Below are positions 35,863 to 46,758 of a DNA stretch of 64,000 nucleotides, in pieces (the stretch's first letter is position 1; every line of letters begins with the position of its first letter). A program made the translations under genes and the position numbers. The DNA is from Setoptus koraiensis (taxonomy: Eukaryota > Arthropoda): contig CM106586.1 in the NCBI GenBank assembly GCA_048013815.1, positions 16,554,001 to 16,618,000 of the forward strand. Reading direction: 5' to 3'. The notes below the pieces were generated by a model. That model made no database searches, was not told the DNA's origin, and worked only from the letters and a program-made list of their open reading frames with translations.

Positions 35863-38566
35863 TCGCTGACTTGCGAGAGCGAATCGTTCTACAGTGAACA
35901 GCCCCAATGTATGGAACGTAAACATGAGTATCACTAGTAGTGCTGCCGCTGCTGCTGCAATAATTACTTGCATCTGCGCAACAGTGGACCAGCGACTGTG
36001 CTCGGCACGCACGGTCACTTTCATGACGAACTCTCTCTATCTCTCTCGTTGCATGCTTGCTTGTCAGTCAGTGCCCACAAGGTATACGCCGGATCGAACT
36101 AACAGAATCGAATTTGATGAACGGACGATTTTGTTCGAAATTCGAATGTTTCACCATCATTTCGACACACATTCGTCCAGACGCTGGCTGGTGTCTAGTT
36201 TGTGTGAGCGAACATTGCATACGGCGACCGTGTAATGTGGTGCCACAAAGCGCGGCCATTGCGACTCAACATCGAACAGTGCCGTTGCCAAACCAATGTG
36301 TGCAAAGGGGGCAGCGGGGGAGGCACCACAACAAACATGCTACGGCCAACATTGCTATAGGCGCTGTCTGTGAAAGCTCCCATGCCACTACAAGTGGCGC
36401 GTCCCCCACACCTCCCATTCCACTTACACCCACCGAGAGCCGTGCAGTGGTCGTGCTGTCGAATGTACACACAATGTGGGTAATGAATGCCATTAAGACA
36501 CTCGCCGTCACAACAAAGCCACTGGGCAACTGCAATGGGCGCAACAAATACAGAGAATCTTGCATAATCTTTTGTCATAATCTTACTTCACACTCGTCAA
36601 GGCAGCCAAGATAAAGAGTCGCCTCGGACAGTTTCCAAAAAGAGAGAGCCAAGACTCGATGAAGGCGAACAACACGATGAAAGAGAAAAGTATGATGGTT
36701 GTGAAGCATGATATTTCGGCGAATCGAGATCGTTGATTCCATTATCGCCCGCCAAGGTGATTCTTTTCTTCTAGAGGGAGCAAATTTGGCACTGGTCACT
36801 CACAAAACTAAACTCTGGATACGCTCTCAAACTAGATAGAAGCGCCACTGTTTGTGGCAGCGGGCCGTAGATGAGCCCGAATGGCATGGGCGAAAAACGC
36901 GAGAGTGAGTCGAAATACTTGCATCACATGGCGTCTTACCTGCCTAAATAACAATAATGTTTCTGCCCCATTGTTTGTCCGGTCTCCAGCGAGCTGTCTC
37001 CCCATGCAAGACTGGGCCCGTTACTCGGGTGGGCGTTTGCTTGTTCGAGCAACTGTCCGGCTAGACCGGTCAGGTGGGCAGAAGCCCCGTGGACACTGTC
37101 AGCGCTAATCACTCACAACACTTGTCAGTAGCATTCGATCAATTGACAGGCAAGCCTATTGTTGGCGAATGCCAATTCCATGATTGAAGCCACTCCAATG
37201 CTGGCCGAACATTCGAATGATTGCCAGCGACAGCAACGAATTCTAACCGAATTCGAAGGTGGCAAAAAGAGAGCATTGCAGGTGGCTGACACAATACATG
37301 ACACGAATTACATAACGCAAATGACTTTGGAACAAGAACTTGTTGGTTACTCATCGCACCCGGCCAACAACACATTCTTTGTTTTGGCCTGACTAAAAGT
37401 AAACTTGAAATCGTTGCCGTTCTTTGCCGACACAATGACGAATGACAAAATGAGAGATTTGTTGTGTGCTGGCGGTGTCGTCATCACAACAGGTTGATAT
37501 GGTTGCAGTTAATGCTTCGTCGTCACTGAGCCCTTTTCGTGGAAACTAGAAGGCAACTCGACGAGCGAATTGTGTGTGGCTACACAAAGAATCAGACATT
37601 ATATTATGCATCATGTACATGGATGAAAGAGAGTGATCACTCTGTCCCATGTTGCTGAATTCAGTCCAACAAATAGCCCAGCAATAGTAATACACCTGTA
37701 TACTACTGTCGCACAATATATTTCAGTGTATCAAGCAACAAAATATCTTCATATATATTACATAAACACTAACATGTGACATCATCAGTCATAGCCGAGC
37801 TTGCGGACTGTAACCAATTAAGTAAAAAGCATCTAAGCCGTAAACTGCGTCTAAACCACAATCTCAACTAATATTAGCATAATCTTCATTTCACTTGTGA
37901 GCCAGTGGGCTGAATTCGACCCAGATATTTCATTTTATTTTATTTTGTTAATTTAATAACTGCTAGCTGTTGCGTCATGTTGATATAATTAAGGCGTCAG
38001 TATCATTAGCGTCATCAGCACAGATGAACAGCCGTCGGACTAGTTTGTTAGCCATTCCAAAGGCATCTCTTTTTTGTCTCTTCATGCCTTCTTCTTGTTT
38101 CGATAAGAATCATTTATCGCACAAATAAAGTCATCCATTGCTATTCCTCGTAATCGCAACAGTATTCATCATCGTCGCAGCAGCATTCATCATCGTCGGG
38201 CATATCATCATTTGGATCATCCGTATAATAGTAGATGGGAATGTGCTCTATGAGGCTTTTTTATCGAATTTCGTCGTTTTTGTTTTCGTTGTTATTATTT
38301 ATGTTTCCACGATTGTTTTGAGCGATATTAATAGTAGACAAATAAAAGTGAAATTGCTGAAATTTAAAAAAGCTTGAATATAAAAATATTTTAATGACCT
38401 CGTCGCCTTTGTTGTTGCATTCTCGCGAAGCGAGACGTTCAACGGGCAACAGCACCATCATTACCATTCCGAAACGACTACTACCATTGCCATGTCCACA
38501 AGTTACCTTATGAAAGTTATCTCAATCTATTTGTGTGTTAGTTTTGTCACACAATATTTTATCTAT

Positions 38567-39917
38567 TTACCTTTGTCCGCCTAATGGGAACAAGTATCTT
38601 TGCTCATACATGTCATTTAGTAATGCGGTAAACGATGGAGAGTGATTATAGATAAGAAGCGCTTGATCCTGTTTACTGTCTGTCGTGTGGCTATTCTTGC
38701 GTGCCAAATTGACAAAATAATCAGCGAAGTACCTTGATGCGGCTATCGACTCCCAAGAATGAGGAATATTCTTTTGGCTGCTCTTCACCACAAACTCATA
38801 CGGCGCCTTCTCTGGATGAAACTGAACACCGTAAAATGGATAATTTATGGCCTCAAAGGCTGCCATAAACTCGGCACCATTTGTATCGACGCTGTAGGCT
38901 AAATCCCTGTAGAATTTGTCGAGATTCAACTCGACGAAAGTGTCCCTTGTGAGACATTTATGATGAAAGTTGTAAGTAACGTTCTTGTGTTCTAATGCGT
39001 CCACAATGGAATTTGTGAAATTGTCAAATTGGATACCGTCATAGTTGGACCTCTTGGCAAACAGTTTGCCTCTTGTTACAAATCTGAGATTTAATGCAAC
39101 ATCATTTGCCGAACACGACGACAGTTTGTTGGCACCTGACGTCAGCACACTGAGCAATTCAAATCCTGGCAAACATCAAAGGTGGATCAATGGAAAAACG
39201 GAATAATTGATTAGCCAAAATAATCGAGTTTTGCTTGTTATAGTGATGGGCACTGTGGCATAACCCTAGCCCTAACAATAACTAACCGAGGCAAGTTCCC
39301 CAAATCGGATAAACAATTCCATTGTCGTTTGCCTCTACTGCCAGCGCATAGAGTTTTTTTGCTGCGTCCATCATGGGTGTAGACTTTTTCGGATTGAGGA
39401 AGTTGTCGCCGCCCGGGAACAAGAGACCGTTTGTTTTCTTGAATATCTTTTTATAGTAATCGTCACTCTGATTGAGCAATATTGGAAGAACTTTTGCTCC
39501 AGATCCCTCCAACCATTTCACGTAGCTGGCTGCAATGTGAAGGTGGGGCTCATCGACGAATCCTGACGAGGCAAAATTGACAAGATATGCAAATGCACCA
39601 TGCTATTAGCAATACTACTAAATAAATGGATTATCGGACTGATTGGCGTAGCTCAACTTACTCTTGTAGTCACGTAAAACTTGAGTGAGGATACCGATTA
39701 CGGGTACAAATGTTTTGTCATCTTTTGCGAAAGCTTCTTCCCCTAGCTGACGGTTGTTATGTTCCATTGTTCTCGGATAGTCTGACGTGATTGGACTGAT
39801 AGATGAGACAAATTGCAGCACGAGAATCAATCCCGCTGTCAATGTGACTGAATATAGCTTAAAATTTTGCATATTGTTTGTTTTCATATGAAGAATAAAT
39901 TTAATAAAGTTATGCAA
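38567..39917 (-). CDS. GGH: Gamma-glutamyl hydrolase (folylpolyglutamate hydrolase)
   Basis: Lysosomal or secreted hydrolase that removes gamma-linked glutamates from folylpolyglutamates. Exons on the minus strand: 39917-39662, 39562-39287 and 39165-38567, joined through two phase-1 introns (GTAAGT and GTTAGT donors; GTCAG and GCCAG acceptors), about 376 aa. The N-terminus has a hydrophobic signal peptide (LYSVTLTAGLILVLQFVSS); Met11 (39887) or Met16 may be the true start. Then PVIGILTQVLRDYK, HIAASYVKWLEGSGAKVLP and NGLLFPGGD. The nucleophile Cys lies in WGTCLGFELL (about residue 176, spanning the second junction) and the partner His in YGVQFHPEKAPYEF. The ending (ALLIYNHSPSFTALLN, YLFP) matches the family's C-terminal region, so the protein is complete. 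Several NxT/NxS sites fit a secretory protein. Confidence 0.93.
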
Positions 39918-40385
39918 ACGGTATTTGAAATTTGCTGCTCAGCTGGACATTCGACAGTCTAATCATATTTCATGGGCACGAGAGAGTGAGACTGCGCGAG
40001 ACCACAGCAGCTAGTCTTAATCAATAAAACAGGAAAGCCATAGTTAGCCTGATCAATATCTTTATCACTTCTGTCAGTATCTTTGTCACTTTAGTCCTAT
40101 CTATGGCTGTATCTCGCAATCCAAAGATAACATCGATGACGCGCCTAATCTGACCAACCATTAATCAGTGTCAGACGCATGCAGTCAGCGGATTGGAGCG
40201 ACTTGCTCAATTTGTTGCGAGATTCTGGCGTTTCCGTTTCGAACAACCAGTTGTCCAGGATGTATTGATTGATAATTTTAAAAGTCAAGGCAATCGTAAT
40301 GAGACACTATTATCAGGGTCGCCTATCAAATGGCGATACTCTCTGCTGGAAAATAATTCTCTCTATTCTTTATTAGTTATATTGT
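39918..40385. other. Spacer between GGH and COLGALT1
   Basis: About 470 bp without a gene. The GGH promoter should be here. COLGALT1 ends at the right edge, with a minus-strand AATAAA at 40374-40369, only 12-17 bp past its stop. Confidence 0.5.
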
Positions 40386-42377
40386 TTAGAGTTCATCGCG
40401 ATTATTTCTACTATCTGCGGGATCTAGCAACTTTTTTGTTGATCGACTATTTACATCAGTGCAATTTTCATCGCTTACGCTGTCAGATGACTCGGTATCA
40501 CTGGTATAAACTTGGTCTCCGACATAATATTGGGGCCATACCAGTGCCGGTTCGATACTTAGAGCCACGAGATTTCTATCGGGGTAATGTTTGGTGTAAT
40601 TGGAGTTGGGATGCTCATTGTACATTATTGGCAGGAATTCATCGGCTGGCAGCAAATTTCCGAGCGGATTGGCATCAATCAACTTCTGGGCACCCAGCCT
40701 TGTGATCATATAACCTACTAACCACCAAGAATATCCCGGTTTAGCCAGGTGTTCGCTAACAAGGGTATCATTGCCAGAGTAAAGCTTCTTTCGGCCCAAA
40801 AACACAAAGTCGTATTGTTTTTGATATGATAGCTCATTGTTTAAAATATTTTTCCATCTATTGACTAGATTAGCTCCAAATCTAACATCATCCTCAAAAA
40901 CAATAGCATCATGGTAATTGTTCTCAATCATATCTTGCCATATTTTATAATGAGAAAGGAAGCAGCCTATCTCACCATATGTCATTGTTCTACTCTTGAT
41001 TGGATCGCGATAATTTTGCATCAAAGTCAGATTGAATCTTTTGAACATCTCATGCTTCTCTTGGTTTCCATCAATGGAACCATTAAAGAATTCCACCTCT
41101 ATTCCGAGAATCCTCGCCGACTCCTCAATGAGCTCTCGTCTTTGGCTCCTCGATGGCAAATTTATGACATACACATGGTCGACTCCCAAGTCTTGCTTTT
41201 CTTCTTCCTCCAGATACAGCAACGAGGGAGCTGTTGGCAATTGATCTATTGGACCACTGTCGGAATTAGTGTCCCCATTGTCAGCCTGCTCATAAAGAGC
41301 TAATAATCGCAGGTCGTTCAAATTGTAGTCTTGAATGCGATCATCCGCAAACAAGTCGTCGTCTATGAGCGGTGGCAAATATCCCCAATGCTCCGTATTG
41401 TCTACATACATGCTGATGTTGTTGGATATGGCAGACGAATGCAATGATAGCATATCGTCAAAGTTTCTATTGTCGTCTTTTGGCAAGTAAGTGAGATACT
41501 CATAGGTGTCTTTGCGGCGTAGATTTATGAAAACACAAGAATGAATCATTGGCACTACAAAACTACCTATTGTCTCTCTGTACAAATACCTGAGGTAATT
41601 GTCGGTGCGCTTATAGTATCCATCGTCGGACATGCCAGCCCAGAAGTTCGAGAAAGTATCGACGGACGAGAGTGCCGGAGCAACCAACGAATGAGTGTCT
41701 TTGAGAAAATATTCTAAGGTTCTTGGATTAGTCAATACGATATCTGCGTCGATGTTGAGAATGAAATCAGCCCAACTCTCTTTTGCCGTGTCCAGAGCGT
41801 TTTGTTTCCTGAGGGCCAAACGTTTGAATCGCGAGTCTGACCAATAGAATTCGTTAAAATGCTGTTCATGCGACTCATCTTGCGAAGCCAGGTCTATCTT
41901 GAGATCAATGTCGGAGTAGTATATTTCGTTGGCTGTCACCCAAGCTCTGAGGGCTTTCAGAGTTTTGGCATTGAGCCTCTGTTCTTGGCACACTCTATCG
42001 AATATTATCTCGATTTTATGCTTTTCCCGACAATGCTTGCTCGTCGGCAGTTGCTCTGTATGTATGAGTATACGTATTCGATTCTTTGGGTAAAGCTGTT
42101 TCTCCAATCCTCCAAAAACAAATGGTAAATATTTCAACTTATTGAACGGATGTATGGCCATAAATATCAATAAAGTTTTTGGCAGAGTAATGTTTTGGCT
42201 GTTGTCTGGTGTTGATTGTTTGCGAATGTTACTCTTCCCTCCGGGAGCGTGTAGCTTCTTTTGGAAATCCTCGGGTGGGCGCAGTTGCTGACTTGATATA
42301 AGACCAATCATTTGTGACAATATGAGGAGCAGGGCGAAGCTTGCAAGAGCCATGTCGCAAAAGCCACAGAACCTCAT
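40386..42377 (-). CDS. COLGALT1: Procollagen galactosyltransferase (GT25 family)
   Basis: Transfers galactose from UDP-Gal to hydroxylysine of collagens in the endoplasmic reticulum. Single exon, 663 aa, the usual size (about 600-620 aa) plus a short linker. An N-terminal hydrophobic segment (MALASFALLLILSQMIGLIS) serves as signal peptide. The first glycosyltransferase half carries FILNIDADIVLTNP (DxD motif about residues 209-212) and HSCVFINLRR. The second, GT25 half begins VDHVYVINLPSRSQRRELIE and has TYGEIGCFLSHYKIW, AIVFEDDVRF (EDD motif about 493-496) and LLPADEFLPIMY. The last four residues are RDEL, an ER-retention signal as in vertebrate COLGALT1, so the C-terminus is intact. Long open frames on the plus strand here (for example about 40193-40705) are antisense artefacts. 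Confidence 0.97.
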   Translation of the reverse strand: MRFCGFCDMALASFALLLILSQMIGLISSQQLRPPEDFQKKLHAPGGKSNIRKQSTPDNSQNITLPKTLLIFMAIHPFNKLKYLPFVFGGLEKQLYPKNRIRILIHTEQLPTSKHCREKHKIEIIFDRVCQEQRLNAKTLKALRAWVTANEIYYSDIDLKIDLASQDESHEQHFNEFYWSDSRFKRLALRKQNALDTAKESWADFILNIDADIVLTNPRTLEYFLKDTHSLVAPALSSVDTFSNFWAGMSDDGYYKRTDNYLRYLYRETIGSFVVPMIHSCVFINLRRKDTYEYLTYLPKDDNRNFDDMLSLHSSAISNNISMYVDNTEHWGYLPPLIDDDLFADDRIQDYNLNDLRLLALYEQADNGDTNSDSGPIDQLPTAPSLLYLEEEEKQDLGVDHVYVINLPSRSQRRELIEESARILGIEVEFFNGSIDGNQEKHEMFKRFNLTLMQNYRDPIKSRTMTYGEIGCFLSHYKIWQDMIENNYHDAIVFEDDVRFGANLVNRWKNILNNELSYQKQYDFVFLGRKKLYSGNDTLVSEHLAKPGYSWWLVGYMITRLGAQKLIDANPLGNLLPADEFLPIMYNEHPNSNYTKHYPDRNLVALSIEPALVWPQYYVGDQVYTSDTESSDSVSDENCTDVNSRSTKKLLDPADSRNNRDEL

Positions 42378-43379
42378 CTTCTGTTTGTCTATGAACCAGG
42401 CTTTGAGATGTGAAGATTCTTGCTGATGGAATAAAATATAAATTGTATCCTTCGGGACATCAAGTCAACGCGATAGAGCCTTGGAAATGTCGGCAGAAAT
42501 GTTAGAATGATGCCGATAAGCAACGACGACACGCCGGACCATCATCGTGATCTCGTAGAATATACCGACGGGGTGACAGCTTACTCATTTTATTATTATC
42601 CATCCAGTCTCATATGCGAGAGAAAACTGGGGCATGCGTGGTAGGGATCACCCCATTCGAGGGGCCGCTCTCGTAAAGAGATAAGAAAGCAACGAAAACA
42701 ATCACCATTCGATACATGGGAAACTTTCGGCCATTTCAATGGGATTTGGCGTGAAGATACGTCAGAGTTTATGAATATATTGAAGAAGTTTCGCAAAGTG
42801 AAAACACGAAGAGATTCATAGATGACGATTTTTTTTTTGTATTGGCCTCACTGAGGAGCCTCAATTCGCGTCCAACATTGTGAAAATTTTCCACAGATTG
42901 CAGTGAGCTTTTGGCCAGAGAAACCAATGAGATGCGCGCCAGCTCCGTGTTGTGGCCTGAGGCTGGCATAGCTCTCACTGGAGTTGGAATTCCCAAAACC
43001 GATGGTAGATGGCAGCCATTGTTACGTCATTATCAGAGGTGCCTCTACTATAAAACTCAGGTGACCGCCGCATCACCTGGCGTTTTAAACTGCGCGCTTA
43101 TATCAACAACCATTGAAAATGTAGTGATTGTTTTGAATGTCAAATGTGACATATTTTTTTACGATTATGCACTAACGAACCATATTGTTGTTGGAAAGTG
43201 GCAATAGAAAAAAGAGGAGAGAATCCCATCATTTATTGTTCTCGTTGGCAATAATGCAATTGTCAGTTTTTAAACTCACCAAGAATCTCAAATAAGCAAT
43301 CACTGCAAGCCTCTTCGAATCTCGGTGACATTTGCCCTCAGGAAATTTAACAAAACACACAGAATAGACAACAAGGAAA
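42378..43379. other. Spacer between COLGALT1 and neuferricin
   Basis: Holds a possible small minus-strand gene (42769-42996) with its own AATAAA (minus, 42594-42589), and presumably the promoters of COLGALT1 and neuferricin. A TATAAAA occurs at about 43048 on the plus strand. Confidence 0.45.
42769..42996 (-). CDS. Possible small protein, 75 aa, unrecognised
   Basis: Minus-strand frame beginning MGIPTPVRAMPASGHNTELA, continuing with a Leu/Ser-rich helix-like stretch (RISLVSLAKSSLQSVENF, RELRLLSEANTKKK). Composition looks protein-like, and a minus-strand poly(A) signal at 42594-42589 could end its transcript before COLGALT1 begins. A GTGAGG after the LRLLS codons could also be a splice donor. 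I recognise no family, and the frame may be chance. Confidence 0.3.
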   Translation of the reverse strand: MGIPTPVRAMPASGHNTELARISLVSLAKSSLQSVENFHNVGRELRLLSEANTKKKSSSMNLFVFSLCETSSIYS

Positions 43380-44357
43380 ATGGGTTTGTTTGCAAAGTCC
43401 CTACTAATGTTGGCATTGGCCGCAGCTCTGCCATTTATCTACAGAAACTATGCTCCTGAGAGCACCAAGTCCACATTAAGTGCCTACCTGTCGAATTATA
43501 AATCACTGGACAATCTTTTAAAGAGAGGCTCGAAATATGTCGAGAATTTCGACTTGAGCGAAACTATAGAGCAAGCAAAACAGATGTGGACGAATGACGC
43601 CTCAAAGAATGTCAACTACGTAAATTGTCCTACAGAGAAAGTGGATACCTCATTGAAATTATTTACCAAACAACAACTCGCCAAATATGATGGGTCGGAA
43701 AAAAGTGAAGGTTTACTAGTGGCATTCTTAGGTTCAGTATACAACGTGGAGAAACAAAAACAACACTACGGACCTCAGGGTGACTACGCTTTCTTTTCGG
43801 GCAAGGACGCCACGCGAGCCTTTCTAACTGGCAACTTCGGCGCCGATGAACTCACCGACAATTTGGATGGAGTGCCCAAAACAAGCTACGACGAAATACA
43901 AAACTGGCTCTCGTTTTATGAGGGCGAGTACGAGAAAGTGGGCCGACTAGTGGGATCGTTCTACGATGAAACAGGATGCCCCACTAACGACCTAAAGGAG
44001 GTCTACAAGGTTCTCGAGGTGCGTGCCAAAGAGAAGAACGAACGCAAATTAGAGGACAGTATTTTCCCCGAGTGCAATTCCGAATGGAACGCCGATCAGA
44101 AGAAATCCCGTGTTTGGTGCAGCAAAATGTCTGGTGGCATTGAAAGGGATTGGGTCGGAGTTCCTCGGCAACTATTCATTCCCGAAACTAAATCTTACAG
44201 ATGTGCCTGTGTTAGAAGCGTTGGTCCTGCCTCAAATATCGATGGACGTACAGATTCAATCGAACAGTATAACGGTGATCTCAATCATCCTCGAGTTAAG
44301 AATTACGACAATTGTGATGCCACCTCAACTGATTGCTACCTAAGCCAAGAGGCCTAA
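43380..44357 (+). CDS. CYB5D2: Neuferricin (cytochrome b5 domain-containing protein 2)
   Basis: Single exon, 325 aa. The N-terminus has a hydrophobic signal or anchor (LLMLALAAALPFIYRNY). A MAPR-type cytochrome b5-like heme-binding domain occupies about residues 93-190: LFTKQQLAKYDGSEKSEG, VAFLGSVYNVEKQKQHYGP, then GDYAFFSGKDATRAFLTGNF. The C-terminal part has the Cys-rich neuferricin block (FPECNSEWN, VWCSKMSGGIERDWVGVP, RCACVR) not present in PGRMC proteins. Vertebrate neuferricin is a secreted or extracellular heme protein reported to affect neurogenesis. AATAAA at 44463-44468. It is complete and the last ordinary gene before the duplicated RPA/cathepsin array. Confidence 0.93.
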   Translation: MGLFAKSLLMLALAAALPFIYRNYAPESTKSTLSAYLSNYKSLDNLLKRGSKYVENFDLSETIEQAKQMWTNDASKNVNYVNCPTEKVDTSLKLFTKQQLAKYDGSEKSEGLLVAFLGSVYNVEKQKQHYGPQGDYAFFSGKDATRAFLTGNFGADELTDNLDGVPKTSYDEIQNWLSFYEGEYEKVGRLVGSFYDETGCPTNDLKEVYKVLEVRAKEKNERKLEDSIFPECNSEWNADQKKSRVWCSKMSGGIERDWVGVPRQLFIPETKSYRCACVRSVGPASNIDGRTDSIEQYNGDLNHPRVKNYDNCDATSTDCYLSQEA

Positions 44358-44589
44358 TCTGAGACCTAACGAAGACTAACTATACCAAGTATAATTATTT
44401 TCACACACAAAGGCATACAAAACAAAGAAACTTTGGGCAACACGTGAGAATCTCTTTTTCAGAATAAAATAATTTGAATTCTGGTATGTTTGATGACATA
44501 TACGTGCTGGTGAATATTTCCGAGAATCAAATGCACCAATGAAACGGGAACAAGTGATATAGAACAAGATATCTGGCAATCGGAAGTGA

Positions 44590-44945
44590 TGAATGCAGAA
44601 TGTCCCACTACAGTAGGCTACCTTTAGTGTTAATTTTCTGAGTTTTCTAGGTAAACTTAAATTCTTTGCCTTTGAGAGCATCTATTGTTTTTTTTTAGTT
44701 TTCCATTCCGACAGGTTATTGCCTCAGATGGTAAAGTTCCTCTTGTTCTATGCCGAGAAGCTTATTGGCTTCATCGGCCCAAATTATCACAATTCCGGTT
44801 GCCGTGCTGTCTCTTATTTTCAGATCAGTTCTGTGCTTGGGCATTGAGATTTTTAACGATAGGTGCGTTAATGGTAACACGACCTCTAACATTGAAGCAC
44901 TATTGAAACTTTTGTTAGACTGAGATCTTCAACAAGTGTATCTAT
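44590..44945 (-). pseudogene. Fragment of an RPA1-like type II gene
   Basis: Reading leftwards: a short piece matching the start of the type II OB fold (NVRGRV, about 44910-44880), a deletion, then the region from DLKIRDSTATGIVIIWADEA through LLGIEQEELYHLRQ to the conserved end (WDIL for GHSAM). In-frame stops follow LRQ and interrupt the KFKFT segment, so it is dead. Its orientation and its place just before the type I gene match the reverse-strand type II copy of the proposed duplication unit. Confidence 0.75.
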
Positions 44946-44948
44946 ATA

Positions 44949-45430
44949 GTGAATGCTTTCGATGACTTTCCGGCTTCGAAAGAAGTGGCGAATCAAGCTG
45001 GCTCAATTTCCTGTTTGTGCGAGCTTGATTTTGCAGTTGAGCTGCTGAAATTAGATGAACAATTCAAAGCCAAATCTAGCCAGGGAAAATATCTGAAGAG
45101 CAAGCAAAAGAAGACCGGCTCGCTTCTAGGGACTATTTGCAGGTCAAGTTGCTCTGATTCGCAAGAAATCTCTGGCACAAAAACTACTATCAGCAGAAGA
45201 TAGTCATGATGAGTTAGTAGCGAGTCTTGGCATGGTGATTGCAAGGTCGGGAGCGAATGAGGCGGAACTCGGTGGAAGCCACTCTAAGAATCCCCAAAAA
45301 AGCACGAAAAAGCGGCTGAGCCTAGCCATAAAATACATCCCAAATGTGTTCATGAAAGCAGGAAATCTCATACTGACCGAGTCGGGGTTGGTTAGCCTGG
45401 AAAAGATACTTGGCACGAAATGATCATGAG
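44949..45430 (+). other. Possible degraded coding remnant
   Basis: Two open frames (44949-45203 and 45232-45423) read like protein (FAVELLKLDEQFKAKSSQGK; AIKYIPNVFMKAGNLIL) but lie in different frames and match nothing I know. They could be a frameshifted gene fragment captured at the array edge, or chance. Confidence 0.25.
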
Positions 45431-45891
45431 AATTCAGATGGGAGTGAGTTCAACTCAATTCCTCTCATTTTCTCTATCTTTCTCTCTGTCTCTCCTCACC
45501 ATAACCTCTAAGCGACCTAGTCTCGTCGCTAGGCCACTCACTTAACAGTTCTTAGTATGCAAATATGGAGCGTAGATGGTGTTGTAAGCGACAGAGTAGG
45601 TGGGAGTGTATTTTATCTGCAATCACAGTCGAGGTCTCAGCCGACTACTAGAGTATCAGCATCTGATTACGGGTTGCAATGTCAGCTAACTTGTGTGACA
45701 AATTCGATAAGAAGATGTTGTGATATGATTGCTGCTTATCTCGATTTCTCTAGAGAAAATGATTCATTACAAATTGTATTGAGCAACATTGGAGGCACCA
45801 TTTTCATCTTATGAGGCCAGTTATCTATTTCATGTAATCACAGAAGCAGGCAAGACCACTAACCATCCACTTAGACTATTAGACAAGAAAG

Positions 45892-46758
45892 ATGTCGGCA
45901 GCACATCCGCCTCGATCTCTCATCGATCGAAATGTTAGGAATATAGCCTCACTAAACTCCAATATTGGAACAAAATGGCTCATAAAAGGTACTGTTACGA
46001 TGAAGTCTGAAAAAAGCCGTTGGAACGATATATGCGATCGATTTACATTCAAAATCAAAGATAAATCGGGAGAAATTGAGTTCACAGCTTTCAACAAACA
46101 ATGTGACAAATGGTTCGACTTCATCGAACAAAATGAGGTCTACTATATCGCTCGTGGCAGAGTAACAGGAAAAAACCGCTGTGATCTGCTGCCTAGCAGT
46201 CTCGTCGAGCGAATCAGTCCTCGAGCAATCAGTGAGGCCGACCCAGGATATAATGATGCATCTATACATGAACTGAGACATTTGGAAGATTGCTTAAATG
46301 TTGATCTGGTGGGAAGCCAGCGTGAGCAAGTTTTATACAGCGTGGTTGATGCTGAAATACTAGAAGTTAATCAGAACGAACCCACCTATAGATCTTGTCC
46401 AATGAAAGGATGTTTAGAAAAGGTAGAGCCATATGAAAAATCAGGCTGGGAGTGTAATAAATGCGGAATCATCTACCGACATCATAAATATACGTACAAA
46501 GTCACATTAAAGCTAAAAGACGAGACGGCCGAACTTTTGGCCTATATTTCGGGCGACGAAGCTCAGAGGCTACTGGGTGAGAATCCATTTGATCTGTTCG
46601 TGATAGGACAAAACATTGGTGAAATGGATGAGTACGAGCGGATAATGTCTGCTCCTACCGGGAAAAAGTTCAAATTTACCTTGAAAACTCAATTTAGTAT
46701 ATTAGAAAATGTTGATCTTGAGCACCATGTCAAGAACCTCGAGTTGATCAAATCTTAA
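45892..46758 (+). CDS. RPA1-like protein, type I (OB-A plus zinc-ribbon OB-C)
   Basis: Single exon, 288 aa. Residues about 15-105 align with RPA70 DNA-binding domain A: NIASLNSNIGTKWLIKGTV, FTFKIKDKSGEIEFTAFN, FIEQNEVYYIARGRV. Residues about 125-285 align with DNA-binding domain C: VLYSVVDAEIL, the zinc ribbon CPMKGC then WECNKCG (CX4C, CX2C as in RPA70), KVTLKLKDETAELLAYI, AQRLLG and KKFKFTLKTQF. RPA70 is about 600 aa with F, A, B and C domains; F and B are absent here, as is the helix after C that joins RPA32 and RPA14. A single-stranded nucleic acid-binding protein that cannot form the standard trimer is the simplest inference. AATAAA at 46846-46851. It is the only whole type I copy in the window. 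Confidence 0.85.
   Translation: MSAAHPPRSLIDRNVRNIASLNSNIGTKWLIKGTVTMKSEKSRWNDICDRFTFKIKDKSGEIEFTAFNKQCDKWFDFIEQNEVYYIARGRVTGKNRCDLLPSSLVERISPRAISEADPGYNDASIHELRHLEDCLNVDLVGSQREQVLYSVVDAEILEVNQNEPTYRSCPMKGCLEKVEPYEKSGWECNKCGIIYRHHKYTYKVTLKLKDETAELLAYISGDEAQRLLGENPFDLFVIGQNIGEMDEYERIMSAPTGKKFKFTLKTQFSILENVDLEHHVKNLELIKS

Larger units (their letters stand above)
33403..38566. other. 5.2-kb gene-poor stretch with microsatellites
   Basis: No gene supported. It presumably contains the PLEKHH-like 5' UTR and promoter at its left end. Frames of up to 185 codons near 36057-36614 overlap on opposite strands and carry no domain. A TG run (35134-35204) and a CA run (35823-35861) are present. The AT content is higher than in the left third of the window. 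Confidence 0.5.

Noticed and set aside
36057-36614. 185-codon plus-strand frame in the gene-poor stretch
   Set aside because: No recognisable domain, frames of similar length on the other strand, and no splice or poly(A) context.
40193-40705. 170-codon plus-strand frame
   Set aside because: It lies antisense to the conserved C-terminal end of COLGALT1 and its 3' flank.
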